From: Fimbriiglobus ruber
Lineage (GTDB): Bacteria > Planctomycetota > Planctomycetia > Gemmatales > Gemmataceae
Length of the DNA: 64,000 nucleotides
Reading direction: 5' to 3'
NCBI RefSeq assembly: GCF_002197845.1
Contig: NZ_NIDE01000014.1
Location: forward strand, 248,001-312,000
Each line of letters starts with the position of its first letter. Position 1 is the stretch's first letter. Positions 1 through 8,735 of the stretch are shown one piece after another. The notes under the pieces are model-generated. The model worked only from the letters and a program-made list of their open reading frames with translations. It made no database searches and was not told the origin of the DNA. The translations under genes were made by a program, and so were the position numbers.

Positions 1-106
1 GGTTCGCGGACGGGGCGGGCTTCTGTTGGCCCGTTGCCCGCGTCAGAGCGATCGCCGCCACCCCGGCGAGCCCGAGGCCGACCGCGTATCGAATCGCTTT
101 TCGCAT
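1..106 (-). CDS. N-terminus of a secreted protein (partial, runs off window start)
   Basis: An ATG on the minus strand at 106 opens a frame that stays open to the window edge. The first 35 residues start MRKAIRYAVGLGLAG, continue with a hydrophobic stretch and reach ATGQQKPAPSAN. This is a basic start, a hydrophobic core and a small-residue end, which is a typical Sec signal peptide followed by a Pro/Ala/Gln-rich linker. A GGGG stretch lies about 9 bases upstream of the ATG. The mature part lies outside the window, so the function cannot be stated. The reading is supported by the signal peptide alone. Confidence 0.6.
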   Translation of the reverse strand, partial: MRKAIRYAVGLGLAGVAAIALTRATGQQKPAPSAN

Positions 107-299
107 CCGTCAATTCCCCAAGTCGAACAGATTGCCGATGCCGAGACCGGGCCGCACGGCCGTCGATCCCCGTCGGGTCAGGTTGCCGTGAGTGGACCGC
201 GCCAAAGACTGGCTCGCAAGAACATTCCGGAATCTTCGCCCCGACGACGACCCCTGATTCGTATTTTGTGGCGGCACGTTGGAAACGTGCCGCCACACA

Positions 300-746
300 T
301 TAACGTTTACTCGCGAGTATCGCCTCAAGCCGGTCGAGGTTCTGCTCGTTGGCGGGTTCGCAAATAGGGCGCATTTTCGCGGCGACCTCGGCGCTCTCAA
401 ACTCCTGGACCCAGGCCAGGTGTGTTTTGTCACCGTGGGCCGTCAGCGTCACGGTCAGCGTAAACCGCGGCTGCGAGACGTGCTCGATCACGATTTTGGT
501 ATCGGGCGTGATTTCCCGGAACACGCTCTCGTTCGGGTAATTGGCGCCGTTGGGGCCGTGCATCACAAAGTTCCACCGCCCGCCGGTCGCGAACTCGAAT
601 TGCTCGAACGTGTTCCGGAAGCCGTTCGGTCCCCACCATTGAGCGAGGCGATCCGGTCGCTCGAACACCGCGAACACGTCGCGCGGGGAAACGGATAGCA
701 CACGCTCGGTGCTAACGACAGCGTTCGGGTTGTTCGCCGGGGGCAT
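300..746 (-). CDS. SRPBCC (AHSA1-like) domain protein
   Basis: This 148-residue single-domain protein resembles the AHSA1/START-like SRPBCC family, a helix-grip fold that binds hydrophobic ligands or acts in stress response. Family hallmarks include ERVLSVSPRDVFAVFERPDRLAQWW near the N-terminus, a WGPNGF motif, and a C-terminal long helix around NLDRLEAILASKR. Family members are usually 140-160 residues, so the length fits. I chose the ATG at 746 because GGAG sits 8-11 bases upstream. An ATG at 758 (four residues earlier) is also possible but has no clear ribosome binding site. It stands alone, converging with no obvious partner. The ligand is unknown. Confidence 0.85.
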   Translation of the reverse strand: MPPANNPNAVVSTERVLSVSPRDVFAVFERPDRLAQWWGPNGFRNTFEQFEFATGGRWNFVMHGPNGANYPNESVFREITPDTKIVIEHVSQPRFTLTVTLTAHGDKTHLAWVQEFESAEVAAKMRPICEPANEQNLDRLEAILASKR

Positions 747-936
747 CGACAACTCCATCAAAGAATCGGAACGTGCGCCGGTTTGAGGGCGACCGCGCGA
801 AGATCCAGCCAGGTCGAATCGATATTACTGTGCCGGCATCGGCCGAACAACCATCGTACGCATTGGTGTTTCAACACCGTGGGGGTGAATTCGGGCGCGC
901 GAATTCGCCCGTTGTGCGCCTCACAGAACGCACCCG

Positions 937-1917
937 CTATTGATCGGCGATGTTGCACTTTGGCAACTCCTTTCGAAGCGCGGCAACGCCCGCCGGCGTC
1001 GCTTTCGTGCCCCACATGATCAGCGTTTGCAAGTTCTTCAGGCCGGCCAATTCCTTCAGCCCCGCGTCCGTCACCTCCGTGGCGCTAATGTTCAGCATTT
1101 GCAAGTTCTTCAGGCCGGCCAGTTCCTTCAGCCCCGCGTCCGTCACCTCCGTGTGATTCATGTACAACCTTTGCGGCGTCGTCAGGCCGGCCAGTTCCTT
1201 CAGGCCCGCGTCCGTCACCTCCGCCTTCGTATGTTTCTTGCTGTTGCGAATGTCCAGCGTTTGCAAGTTCTTGAACCCGCTCAGTTCCTTGAGCCCCGCG
1301 TCTGCCACCTGCGAATAGGCCAAGTATAGCTCGCGCAAGTTCTTCAGCCCGGCCAGCTCCTTGAGCCCCGAGCCCTTGACCTGCGTGTGAAAAAGGTACA
1401 GCGCTTGCAGGCTCTCCAGGCCGGCAAGCTCCTTCAACCCCGCGTCCGTCACTTTCGTGTCGTCAAGATCCAGCGTTTGCAAGTTCGTCAGGCCGGCCAG
1501 TTCCTTCAGCCCCGCGTCCGTCACCACCGTGTATCTCAGGTACAGCGCTTGCAAGCTCTTCAGCCCGGCCAGCTCCTTGAGACCCGCGTCCGTCACTCCC
1601 GCGTCGGTCTTTTTCGTGAGGTTAAGACACAGCCCGAACGGAACCCCGGGATCGGGCAGCTTCGCCAGCACTCCTTCTTTCCACGCGGGGAATTGAAACA
1701 CCGGCACAGCCTTGGTCGCGCCTTGTTGCTTAAACTTGGGCCCTCCGGGCGCCCCACCCGGGAACGGATCGGTCATCCAGCCGACGGTGGCCCCGGCTTC
1801 GCTCCAGGCTTTGACGATCTCCTGCGGCAGCGGCTCGGGTGCCTCTTTCTTGTCGGTGGCGGGCAGCGGAGATAGTTGCAGCCCCAGGACGATCAATACG
1901 GTCAAATACACTTTCAT
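937..1917 (-). CDS. Secreted leucine-rich-repeat protein
   Basis: A 326-residue protein with a signal peptide (MKVYLTVLIVLGLQLSPLPA) and about eight near-identical 23-25 residue leucine-rich repeats of the form VTDAGLKELAGLKNLQ.L.L. This repeat type is abundant in Gemmata-like planctomycetes and gives a curved solenoid used for protein binding. The first ~90 mature residues form a non-repeat cap with several Pro/Gly. The ATG at 1917 is preferred over longer in-frame starts because GGGAGAA lies just upstream and the signal peptide begins there. The repeat DNA is also highly repetitive (units of ~72-75 bp), so recombination could change the repeat number. Binding partner unknown. Confidence 0.85.
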   Translation of the reverse strand: MKVYLTVLIVLGLQLSPLPATDKKEAPEPLPQEIVKAWSEAGATVGWMTDPFPGGAPGGPKFKQQGATKAVPVFQFPAWKEGVLAKLPDPGVPFGLCLNLTKKTDAGVTDAGLKELAGLKSLQALYLRYTVVTDAGLKELAGLTNLQTLDLDDTKVTDAGLKELAGLESLQALYLFHTQVKGSGLKELAGLKNLRELYLAYSQVADAGLKELSGFKNLQTLDIRNSKKHTKAEVTDAGLKELAGLTTPQRLYMNHTEVTDAGLKELAGLKNLQMLNISATEVTDAGLKELAGLKNLQTLIMWGTKATPAGVAALRKELPKCNIADQ

Positions 1918-2486
1918 TCTTTTCTCCCGAGGACGCGGTTTGAGATGATCGCCCGGGGACATGCGTCGAATCGTCAGGGCGACGAATTGACCGGCTGCTA
2001 CGGTTACGAGGATCGAGCCGTCATCGGCCGTGCGACTTCCCTCCCGTTCGCCGAACGTGTGATTCTCCAACAAGAGCGCGTCGAGAATACTGGGCCGGCA
2101 TCGGCTCGTCAACGACCGAACTTCTTAATTTATCAGCAACATAGGGCGAAGTCGGTCGCGCGAATTGACCCGGCAATTCTTGCACAATTTGCGCGGCAGA
2201 AGGTTCCACCACCGCCTGTAAACAGCCGGTCACATCGATCGCCGGAAGCATCGGCCGAGGGGCCGACGCGGGCAAGCCATCCGCGGATCGCGTGAATCCG
2301 GACCGAGACGCACCTGGAAGGTCCGTCTCGGTCCGGGTGCGATGGACAGGCTTGTCGCTTTGCGATACAAAGTAATAATGCCGCTCTTCGACGTTCTCTT
2401 CTTGGCCGCGGGCGTCCGGCCGGTGGTTGACAGATCTCGGCCGTGACGGCTTCGTTTGGTCGCGACGCGGGAGAAGGAGAACCGCC
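1918..2486. other. Divergent intergenic region with one hairpin
   Basis: A 569-bp gap between the minus-strand LRR gene and the plus-strand metallophosphoesterase gene, so it should hold both promoters. Only a perfect hairpin at 2298-2336 stands out. Open frames crossing it lack ribosome sites or recognisable motifs, and I see no convincing gene. Confidence 0.5.
2298..2336. repeat. Perfect 13-bp inverted repeat (hairpin)
   Basis: The arm CCGGACCGAGACG (2298-2310) is followed by 13 bases and then its exact complement CGTCTCGGTCCGG (2324-2336). No T-run follows on either strand, so it is not a classic intrinsic terminator. It lies about 150 bases upstream of the metallophosphoesterase start and could be an operator or a stable RNA hairpin in its leader. 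Confidence 0.5.
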
Positions 2487-3194
2487 GTGTCTGCGGGACT
2501 GCTGACCATCGGGCTGAACCGACCCCTTCACGTCCGCGAAGAGCGCCTGTCGACCCGGTCGGACGCGTGCCGGCTGATGTACGTGAGCGACATCCATCTT
2601 CGGCGGAGCCGGTCCGATCATCTTTGCCAGCAGGTAATCGAATCCGCGCGGTCCTCCGAAATCGATGCCCTACTCCTGGGGGGCGACCTGGTCGACGAAG
2701 CGACGGAGCTGGGCAAGCTGTGCGATCTGGTCGGCGCGCTCCGCCAGGTCGCGCCGGTCTTTGCGGTGGGCGGCAACCACGACCGAACCGTCGGCCTGGA
2801 GCGGGTGTGCGACGCGGTCGTCGGCGGCGGGGGCCGGTGGATTCATGCGGGCAGCGCCCGCCTGTCACACGATCACCGCGAGATTGCCTTCTCCGGCCCC
2901 GCCGCGACGTCCGTGCCCGAGGCCGATTTTCGGGTGCTGTGCGCCCACAACCCACGGGTCTGGAAAACGGCACGCGGGCGCGGCTACGACCTGGTTCTGG
3001 CCGGACACCTCCACGGCTGTCAGGTGGTGGCCTTCGAGTACCGCGACCGCCTGTTTCCCGGGGCGATTTTCTACCCGTACTGCTATCTGAGCCATCAGGC
3101 CGGATCGACGCGGTTGGTGGTCAGTCGCGGCGTGAGCGACCTCGTGCCGATTCGTTGGCGGTGTCCGCGGGAAGTTGTTTTGTGCCACGTGTGA
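2487..3194 (+). CDS. Calcineurin-like metallophosphoesterase
   Basis: A 235-residue protein with the metallophosphoesterase motifs in order: SDIHL (metal 1), GGDLVD (bridging Asp), GNHD (Asn/His/Asp), CAHNP (His) and AGHLHG (the last His pair). The set of metal ligands is complete, so a di-metal phosphoesterase active site is expected. It is of the YaeI/LpxH-like size class, but substrate is unknown. The start is the GTG at 2487 because AAGGAG lies 7 bases upstream; longer in-frame starts lack this. The next gene starts 27 bases after its stop, which suggests an operon with the isoprenoid-synthase-like gene. There is no signal peptide. Confidence 0.88.
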   Translation: MSAGLLTIGLNRPLHVREERLSTRSDACRLMYVSDIHLRRSRSDHLCQQVIESARSSEIDALLLGGDLVDEATELGKLCDLVGALRQVAPVFAVGGNHDRTVGLERVCDAVVGGGGRWIHAGSARLSHDHREIAFSGPAATSVPEADFRVLCAHNPRVWKTARGRGYDLVLAGHLHGCQVVAFEYRDRLFPGAIFYPYCYLSHQAGSTRLVVSRGVSDLVPIRWRCPREVVLCHV

Positions 3195-3221
3195 GGCCGG
3201 CGATGTCGGCGAGGTGGACCG

Positions 3222-4055
3222 ATGCACGTTCCGGCCCACGGCACGCGCTGGAAGGCGCTTCACGACGGCCTCTCGTCCAGCCTGATCGCGGTCGTCAGCG
3301 TGGTGCGCGGACTGGTGTTCTACCTGTCCGGCAGGCCCGGGACACCGCTGCGCGCCCTGTGCATCGCGGCGTTCGACACGCTTCAAGTGATTCGCAACGG
3401 GAACCGGCTGTCGAAGCGCGAGCTCAACATGCTGGCCGTGTTGCTCGATTTCGCCGCCCGCGCGAACGCGGCTTTCGATCACAAAGGCGTATGCCGGTGT
3501 GGGCGTCGTGTCACTCCGCAATTGCTGGAAGAAGCGGAAATCGGCGCGTCCGTGGCGGAATACCTGCGACGGCTCGGCAACCTGGAGGGGGGGCGACCAC
3601 AGTCGGGGGGAGACCGTTCGCAGTTTCAAAACGTGAGATTTTACCGTGAAGCCGTCGTCCGGCTTTCGCTGGGAATGGTCGCCACCGCCGCCAGCGGCAA
3701 TCAATGTCTCGACGAGGCCATTGAAGCGACCTTCGGCGACGGCGATCTCAATCTTCTGTTTCGCATCGCGATGCAATGCCAGATCATCGACGACGTTCTG
3801 GACTATTCACACGACCGGCCGGCCGGATTGCCCAGTTTTCTGACGGCGTGCCAATCTCTCCCGCAGGCACTGGAGCTGACCCGGTGCGCAGCCCGTGGCT
3901 ACGCCGACGATCGCCACCTGGCACGAGCCGCCGACGTCTTTCCGCTGCGAGTAGCACTGTTCCACGTCTCACTGTGTACCCGGCTGGTCGTGTCTCTGCG
4001 CCGCTGGAGGGCTGGCGCGTGCCTCGGACGGCCGCCCGCGAAGCGCGATGATTGA
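3222..4055 (+). CDS. Isoprenoid-synthase-like protein
   Basis: A 277-residue, mostly helical protein. The stretch IIDDVLDYSHDRPAGLPSF contains a DDxxDxxxD pattern with a following GLPS, as in trans-isoprenyl diphosphate synthases and phytoene/squalene synthases, where the Asp residues bind Mg-diphosphate. Residues 10-30 are hydrophobic and may touch the membrane. Only one clear Asp-rich motif is visible; the first motif expected of a standard chain-length synthase is not recognisable, so it may be a divergent class I isoprenoid enzyme. The upstream metallophosphoesterase is 27 bases away, which would fit a diphosphate-processing pair, but this is inference. GAGGTGG precedes the ATG. Confidence 0.5.
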   Translation: MHVPAHGTRWKALHDGLSSSLIAVVSVVRGLVFYLSGRPGTPLRALCIAAFDTLQVIRNGNRLSKRELNMLAVLLDFAARANAAFDHKGVCRCGRRVTPQLLEEAEIGASVAEYLRRLGNLEGGRPQSGGDRSQFQNVRFYREAVVRLSLGMVATAASGNQCLDEAIEATFGDGDLNLLFRIAMQCQIIDDVLDYSHDRPAGLPSFLTACQSLPQALELTRCAARGYADDRHLARAADVFPLRVALFHVSLCTRLVVSLRRWRAGACLGRPPAKRDD

Positions 4056-4210
4056 CTCGGCCTGCCGGCAACGGAGGCGGTCCGTTGTGGTACGTCCTCC
4101 TGGACGTGCCCGCGCCGCCGAAAAAGGTCGCTTCAGACTGATCGTAAGGCGTTCGGTAGCAAATACTTTACCCATCCCGACCGCCTCGATAACTGTGGCG
4201 ACCCGCCGGT

Positions 4211-4349
4211 CCTAAAACGGGGGTTTCCGCGCAATAAATGCAATAAATGCTCCCAGGCACCACGGCTCGGCAACCACGGGACGCGCCCGGCCCAAAACGG
4301 GGGTTTCCGCGCAATAAATGCAATAAATGCTCCCAGGCACCACGGCTCG
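4211..4349. repeat. Two copies of a 59-bp repeat, 80-bp period
   Basis: Two almost identical 59-bp units (4211-4269 and 4291-4349) begin CC(T/C)AAAACGGGGGTTTCC, contain GCAATAAATGCAATAAATGC, and end CCAGGCACCACGGCTCG. Spacing between unit starts is exactly 80 bp. The same family reappears as a pair at 55496-55635. The unit contains short direct repeats of AATAAATGC. Only two units exist at each site, with a non-unique spacer, and no cas genes are near, so it is not called a CRISPR array. Confidence 0.9.
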
Positions 4350-4411
4350 TTGTCTGGAGTGGGTCAACGATCAACTGCCGAACGCGTTAGACAGAAGGAG
4401 GGCGGCGAGCT

Positions 4412-4777
4412 ATGAGCGACGAAGACCGCGGGCCGTTCCTGACCATCGACCAGTTACCGCAGCCGTGGCGTGGGATGATGGAGGCGTTGTCTGCCCACAA
4501 CGACCACCCGGCCCGCAGCCACTTCGAGCGGATCGGCAACGGGATGTTCGAGGACGATCACACCGCCCGCGAATTGCCGGCACCGCACCCGATCTTCCGA
4601 TTCCGTCGGGGTGAGTTGGCGGCCTATGTGTGGGAGGTCGACGACGATTGGTTCGTCCGGCCGTGGCGTCCTATGCGGGGCCGAACGTCTCGGACCGTCG
4701 GCCGCGTCGCCGATCTGGCGGCCGCGCTCGACGAGTTGCTTCGCCCGCCTCGTCCGTGGTGGCGGTTCTGGGCATGA
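4412..4777 (+). CDS. Hypothetical protein, 121 aa
   Basis: An uncharacterised cytoplasmic protein starting MSDEDRGPFLTIDQLPQPWRG. It is preceded by a strong AGGAGG at a good distance, which supports a real gene. The protein is rich in Arg, Trp and Pro (WFVRPWRPMRG; C-terminal PPRPWWRFW) and has no signal peptide or known motif that I recognise. It follows the 59-bp repeat pair by about 60 bases and converges on the DUF1501 gene at 4839. Function unknown. Confidence 0.65.
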   Translation: MSDEDRGPFLTIDQLPQPWRGMMEALSAHNDHPARSHFERIGNGMFEDDHTARELPAPHPIFRFRRGELAAYVWEVDDDWFVRPWRPMRGRTSRTVGRVADLAAALDELLRPPRPWWRFWA

Positions 4778-4838
4778 GCAGGAGAGGGCGAACCAGCATG
4801 TCGTCCAGTGGCAGGGCACTTCGGCTGCCCGTCCCCCG

Positions 4839-6161
4839 TCACATCCATTCGCGGATCGGCCGGCCTTCGTTGAGTCGGATGGGGCGGCCGTCCGGCGTCG
4901 TGGTAATCAGTTCGAGGGGGATGCCGAGCTTGGTGTAGATCGTGGCGGCCACGTCTTCGGTGAAATACTCGTCGTGCGTCGGCCGACCGCCCTCCTCGTC
5001 GGTCCGGCCGATGACGGTCCCGCCGGGGATACCGGCCCCGGCCGCGACGATGCTGCCGGCCGACGCCCAGTGGTCGCGGCCGCCGGCCGAGTTGACCTTG
5101 GGCGTCCGGCCGAAGTCGGTCAGCCAAATCACCAGGGTGGTGTCGAGCATCCCGCGGTCTTCCAGGTCGGCCAGCAGAGCCGGAAACCCTTGGTCGATTC
5201 GCGGGACGAGGTTGGTCTTCAGCGAGGCGAAGTTCCCGGCGTGCGTGTCCCACCCGCCGTCGGACACGGTGACGAGCCGGACGCCGGCTTCGATCAACCG
5301 GCGGGCGAGCAGGCACGACTGACCGAACGGGTTGCGGCCGTACCGGTCGCGGAGCCGCGGGTCTTCGTCCCCGAGGTTGAAGGCGACCTTCGTCTCCGGC
5401 GCGGTGATCAGGTTGAGAGCCGCCTTCTGGTGCTGGTCCATCGCCTCAAACGCGCCGGGCCGGACGTCCGCCTGCCGTTGCAGGGCGTCCATCGTTTCGA
5501 GCATCCCGCGCCGGCGACGGAGGCGGGCGCCGTCCACGCCGGGCGGCGGCGTGATGTCGCGAACGGCGAACTTGTCGGCGTTCGGGTTGGCGTGGATCTC
5601 GAACGGGTTGTGTTCCTGCCCGAGATACCCGGCTGTCCCACCGCCGTTCACGCGGTCCACGTTGTCGCCGAGCTGGACGAACGGCGGCATCCGCGTCTTG
5701 AAGCCCTTCTGATGGCTGACGACCGACCCGTAGGTCGGGTAGATGAGGGCCGGGTTGACGGGCCGTCCGGAGAGGACGTACTGGTCGGCGACGCCGTGAC
5801 CGCCGTTCTTCGGGTTCCAGCTGCGGAGGACCGAAAACCGCTTGAGTTCACGGGCCATCCGCGGCAAGATTTCGGTGAACTTCACGCCCGGGACGGTCGT
5901 GTCGACGACGCCGAATTCGCCGCGGACGCTCTGCGGGGCGTCCGGCTTGGGGTCGAAGGTGTCGTGGTGGCTGGTGCCCCCGCGGGTCCAGATCACGATA
6001 CAGTTCACGTCCTGGCTCGTGCGAATCTGGTCGGCCGCGGCCCGGCGGGCGAACAGCCCGGGCAGCGTGAGGCCCAGGCCGCCGAGGACGCCGATTTTCA
6101 ACAGGTCGCGACGGTGGACGCCGTCACAATCGCGGAACTGCGCGGAAAAGGGGTTGAACAT
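4839..6161 (-). CDS. DUF1501 protein with twin-arginine-type leader
   Basis: A 440-residue member of the DUF1501 family, which belongs to the alkaline-phosphatase/sulfatase-like superfamily and is hugely expanded in planctomycetes. The N-terminus has HRRDLLKIGVLGGLGLTLPGLFARRAAA, a twin-arginine-type export signal. Inside are WTRGGTSHHDTFDPKPDAP near the start of the mature domain, GGWDTHAGNF in the middle, and WLTDFGRTP with GRDHW towards the end, all family hallmarks. The usual DUF1553 partner is not next to it. It is transcribed divergently from a second DUF1501 gene (start at 6459), with 297 bp between starts. Substrate unknown. Confidence 0.92.
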   Translation of the reverse strand: MFNPFSAQFRDCDGVHRRDLLKIGVLGGLGLTLPGLFARRAAADQIRTSQDVNCIVIWTRGGTSHHDTFDPKPDAPQSVRGEFGVVDTTVPGVKFTEILPRMARELKRFSVLRSWNPKNGGHGVADQYVLSGRPVNPALIYPTYGSVVSHQKGFKTRMPPFVQLGDNVDRVNGGGTAGYLGQEHNPFEIHANPNADKFAVRDITPPPGVDGARLRRRRGMLETMDALQRQADVRPGAFEAMDQHQKAALNLITAPETKVAFNLGDEDPRLRDRYGRNPFGQSCLLARRLIEAGVRLVTVSDGGWDTHAGNFASLKTNLVPRIDQGFPALLADLEDRGMLDTTLVIWLTDFGRTPKVNSAGGRDHWASAGSIVAAGAGIPGGTVIGRTDEEGGRPTHDEYFTEDVAATIYTKLGIPLELITTTPDGRPIRLNEGRPIREWM

Positions 6162-6458
6162 AACCGCTCGCGTCGAAGGTGGGATGTTTTGAAGAGGGTT
6201 CTGGCAGGTTCCGAGATATTACCGCGCCGGGTGGCCGGCGGGCAACACAAATCGCTGCGGGGTCGCATTCGCTGATATTCGCTGATGTGGCGATCCCGGT
6301 TTTTACGCGGAAAGCGTAACACAACACAGCCCGGGGGTTCGCGAAGCTACCCTGGGACAGAGGAAAAGGGTTTGCGGCGCGTCGTGATTCGCCTTAAAAC
6401 TCATGGGTAGCACTCTCCCCCGCCGACCGCCCCGCGCTCTCCCCTTCGAGCCCGCCGC

Positions 6459-7916
6459 ATGCACCCGCTCATCGACCACCAGCGCCACGTCACCCGCCGC
6501 GAGCTGTTCGGCCGCACGGCCACCGGCATCGGCACGGCCGCCCTCGCCGCGCTGCTCGCGAAAGACGGGGCCGCCGCGGAGGCGAACCCGGCCGGTGGGC
6601 TGCCAGACCTGCCGCACTTCGCGCCGAAGGCCAAGCGGGTGATCTACCTGTTCCAAAACGGCGCGCCGACGCACGTCGACCTGTTCGATTACAAGCCGAA
6701 GATCAAGGAGTTGCACGGCAAGCCGGTGCCCGAGTCGTTCGTCGCGGGCAAGCGATTCAGCACGATGACCGGCGCGCCGCAGGGCAAGCTCATGCTCGCC
6801 CCGGTCGAGCCGTTCAAGCAGCACGGCAAGTCCGGCGCGTGGGTCAGCAACTTCCTGCCGCACACGGCCAAGATCGCGGACGACCTCTGCTTCGTGAAGT
6901 CGATGCACACCGAGGCGGTGAACCACGCCCCCGGCATCACCTTTTTCCTCACGGGCTCGGAACTCCCCGGCCGGCCGGCAATGGGCGCGTGGCTGACCTA
7001 CGGCCTCGGGTCGATGAACGAGAACTTCCCGGCTTACGTCGTCATGACGTCGATCAGCAAGGGGACCAGCTGCGGGCAGATCTTTTACGACTTCTACTGG
7101 GGGAAAGGGTTCCTGCCGAGCCGGTACCAGGGCGTGAAGTTCCGCGGCAGCACCGAGCCGGTCCTCTACCTGACCAACCCGGACGGCGTCAGTCGCGAGG
7201 TCCGCCGCGGGATGCTAGACGATCTCGCCAAGTTAAACGAGGTCAAGCTCCGCGACTTCGGCGACCCCGAGATCGCGACCCGCATCTCCCAGTACGAGAT
7301 GGCGTACAAGATGCAGGCGTCGGTCCCCGACCTGACCGACTTCGGCAAGGAAAAGAAAGACGTCCTCGACAGCTACGGCCCGTCGGTGAAGGAACCGGGG
7401 ACGTTCGCGTACAACTGCCTGATGGCCCGCCGGCTGGTCGAACGAGGGGTGCGGTTCGTCCAGCTCATGCACGCCGGGTGGGACCAGCACAACAGTCTGA
7501 CCACCGAACTGTACAACCAGTGCCGCGACACCGACCAGCCGTCGGCCGCGCTGGTGCAAGACTTGAAGCGGCTCGGCCTGCTCGACGACACGCTCGTGGT
7601 CTGGGGCGGCGAGTTCGGCCGGACGCCGTTCATCCAGGGCAACCTGGCCGACCGCCCGCGGTGGGGCCGCGACCACCACCCCTACGCGTTCACCGTCTGG
7701 ATGGCCGGCGGCGGGATCAAGCCGGGTATCAGCTACGGCGCGTCCGACGACCTGGCCATGAGCGCGGTCACCGACCCGGTCCACGTCCACGACTTCCAGG
7801 CGACCCTCCTACACCTACTCGGCGTCGACCACGAGCGGCTGACGTTCAAGTTCCAGGGCCGCCACTTCCGCCTGACCGACGTCCACGGCAAGGTGGTGAA
7901 GGGAATTCTGGCGTGA
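6459..7916 (+). CDS. DUF1501 protein
   Basis: A 485-residue DUF1501 protein. The N-terminus HVTRRELFGRTATGIGTAALAALLAKDGAAA is a twin-arginine-like leader. Family hallmarks are YLFQNGAPTHVDLFDYKP, FLPHTAKIADDLCFVKSMHTEAVNHAPG, HAGWDQHN, and WGGEFGRTPF followed by GRDHHPYAF. It is longer than the divergent DUF1501 neighbour, and the two share little sequence outside motifs, so they are different subfamilies rather than a recent duplication. No DUF1553 gene is adjacent. The start ATG at 6459 has only a weak upstream purine run. Predicted to act outside the cytoplasm; reaction unknown. Confidence 0.92.
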   Translation: MHPLIDHQRHVTRRELFGRTATGIGTAALAALLAKDGAAAEANPAGGLPDLPHFAPKAKRVIYLFQNGAPTHVDLFDYKPKIKELHGKPVPESFVAGKRFSTMTGAPQGKLMLAPVEPFKQHGKSGAWVSNFLPHTAKIADDLCFVKSMHTEAVNHAPGITFFLTGSELPGRPAMGAWLTYGLGSMNENFPAYVVMTSISKGTSCGQIFYDFYWGKGFLPSRYQGVKFRGSTEPVLYLTNPDGVSREVRRGMLDDLAKLNEVKLRDFGDPEIATRISQYEMAYKMQASVPDLTDFGKEKKDVLDSYGPSVKEPGTFAYNCLMARRLVERGVRFVQLMHAGWDQHNSLTTELYNQCRDTDQPSAALVQDLKRLGLLDDTLVVWGGEFGRTPFIQGNLADRPRWGRDHHPYAFTVWMAGGGIKPGISYGASDDLAMSAVTDPVHVHDFQATLLHLLGVDHERLTFKFQGRHFRLTDVHGKVVKGILA

Positions 7917-7928
7917 GCCGGACCGGAT

Positions 7929-8735
7929 TTACCAATCCAGCGCTTCGGGGGCCTGTCGAAAGAGTCGTTGAAGCTCGGGGTGGCTGGCTCGTTGCCGCTT
8001 CATTTCCGCCCAAACGGTCGGGTGCGATAACCGCTGCAAGTCGGCGACCAGTAACGCCAGTTTGACGGGTGGCTTTCCGACAATCTTCTCGGCAATGTAC
8101 TCTTTCAAGCGGGCACGGTAGTTTCCGAACTCGAGACGGCGGGCACGGATCAAAGGATCGCGGTTCAGGTCCAGCAATTCGATCGTATATGCCGCGCGTC
8201 TTTGGTCCCGAACGGGCCGGTCGCGACGAGGCAAGAACAGGAAGGTATCGAGGAGATCAAGGTCGAGAAAATGTAGCGGGTCTTCGATAGAGGGATCGAT
8301 CAGTAACGGCGTCCCTCGGGGCGGCTTCCGAACGGGTTCATCCTTGGCCCGGGTCAGATGCACGACGCGCTTGTGTCTCATGTGGAAGAGGGCGTACTTG
8401 TTCCCCTTGGGACCGTTACACGGTCCACAAGCGTAAAGATAATTCTCCCAGGTGAACGCGAATTCGGGATACCAACCTTTCGGCCTGATGTGTTCCACTT
8501 CGTCGGCCTGAGAATCCTCGCAATAGCAGCACCGGCGGGCGCCCGAACACATCTCGTCGAGGACTCGCCGGACCGTTTTAAATACCACGTTCCGGGCGGT
8601 GTTTCGCCGTTTGAAAAGTATGCCAGCTGTTTCGACCTGAGCCGGGTATGGGCGCACGGCATCAACTTCTGCCTGATATTCCGCAAGCTTCACGATTGTG
8701 CCCGCGGGTAATGGGCGGTGAGGAATTTGGATCAT
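7929..8735 (-). CDS. HNH endonuclease, PtuB-like (Septu-type partner)
   Basis: A 268-residue HNH protein. The core reads CCYCEDSQADEVEHIRPK (about residues 69-86), then ENYLYACGPCNGPKGNK (97-113), giving a zinc-binding CxxC/CxxC frame, the catalytic His82, Asn98 and the CxxCN..K end. This arrangement is that of HNH nucleases paired with AAA ATPases in the Septu (PtuAB) defence system and in retron Ec78. It overlaps the upstream ATPase gene by 4 bases (ATGA), implying translational coupling. The C-terminal half is helical with no known motif. Assignment to Septu is inference from gene pairing and motif layout. Confidence 0.8.
   Translation of the reverse strand: MIQIPHRPLPAGTIVKLAEYQAEVDAVRPYPAQVETAGILFKRRNTARNVVFKTVRRVLDEMCSGARRCCYCEDSQADEVEHIRPKGWYPEFAFTWENYLYACGPCNGPKGNKYALFHMRHKRVVHLTRAKDEPVRKPPRGTPLLIDPSIEDPLHFLDLDLLDTFLFLPRRDRPVRDQRRAAYTIELLDLNRDPLIRARRLEFGNYRARLKEYIAEKIVGKPPVKLALLVADLQRLSHPTVWAEMKRQRASHPELQRLFRQAPEALDW

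Noticed and set aside
1387-1875. A repetitive plus-strand frame over the LRR gene
   Set aside because: It is antisense to the LRR repeats, which explain its periodic sequence.
4168-4374. A possible small protein reading the repeat as IYCIYCAETPVLG
   Set aside because: The sequence is produced by the 59-bp repeat itself, and other phases give FFAFIALKPPFW at the second locus; no start or ribosome signal.
4611-6275. A 554-codon plus-strand frame across the DUF1501 gene
   Set aside because: It is antisense to a clear DUF1501 protein; the high-GC genome opens long frames opposite real genes, and the translation has no domain.
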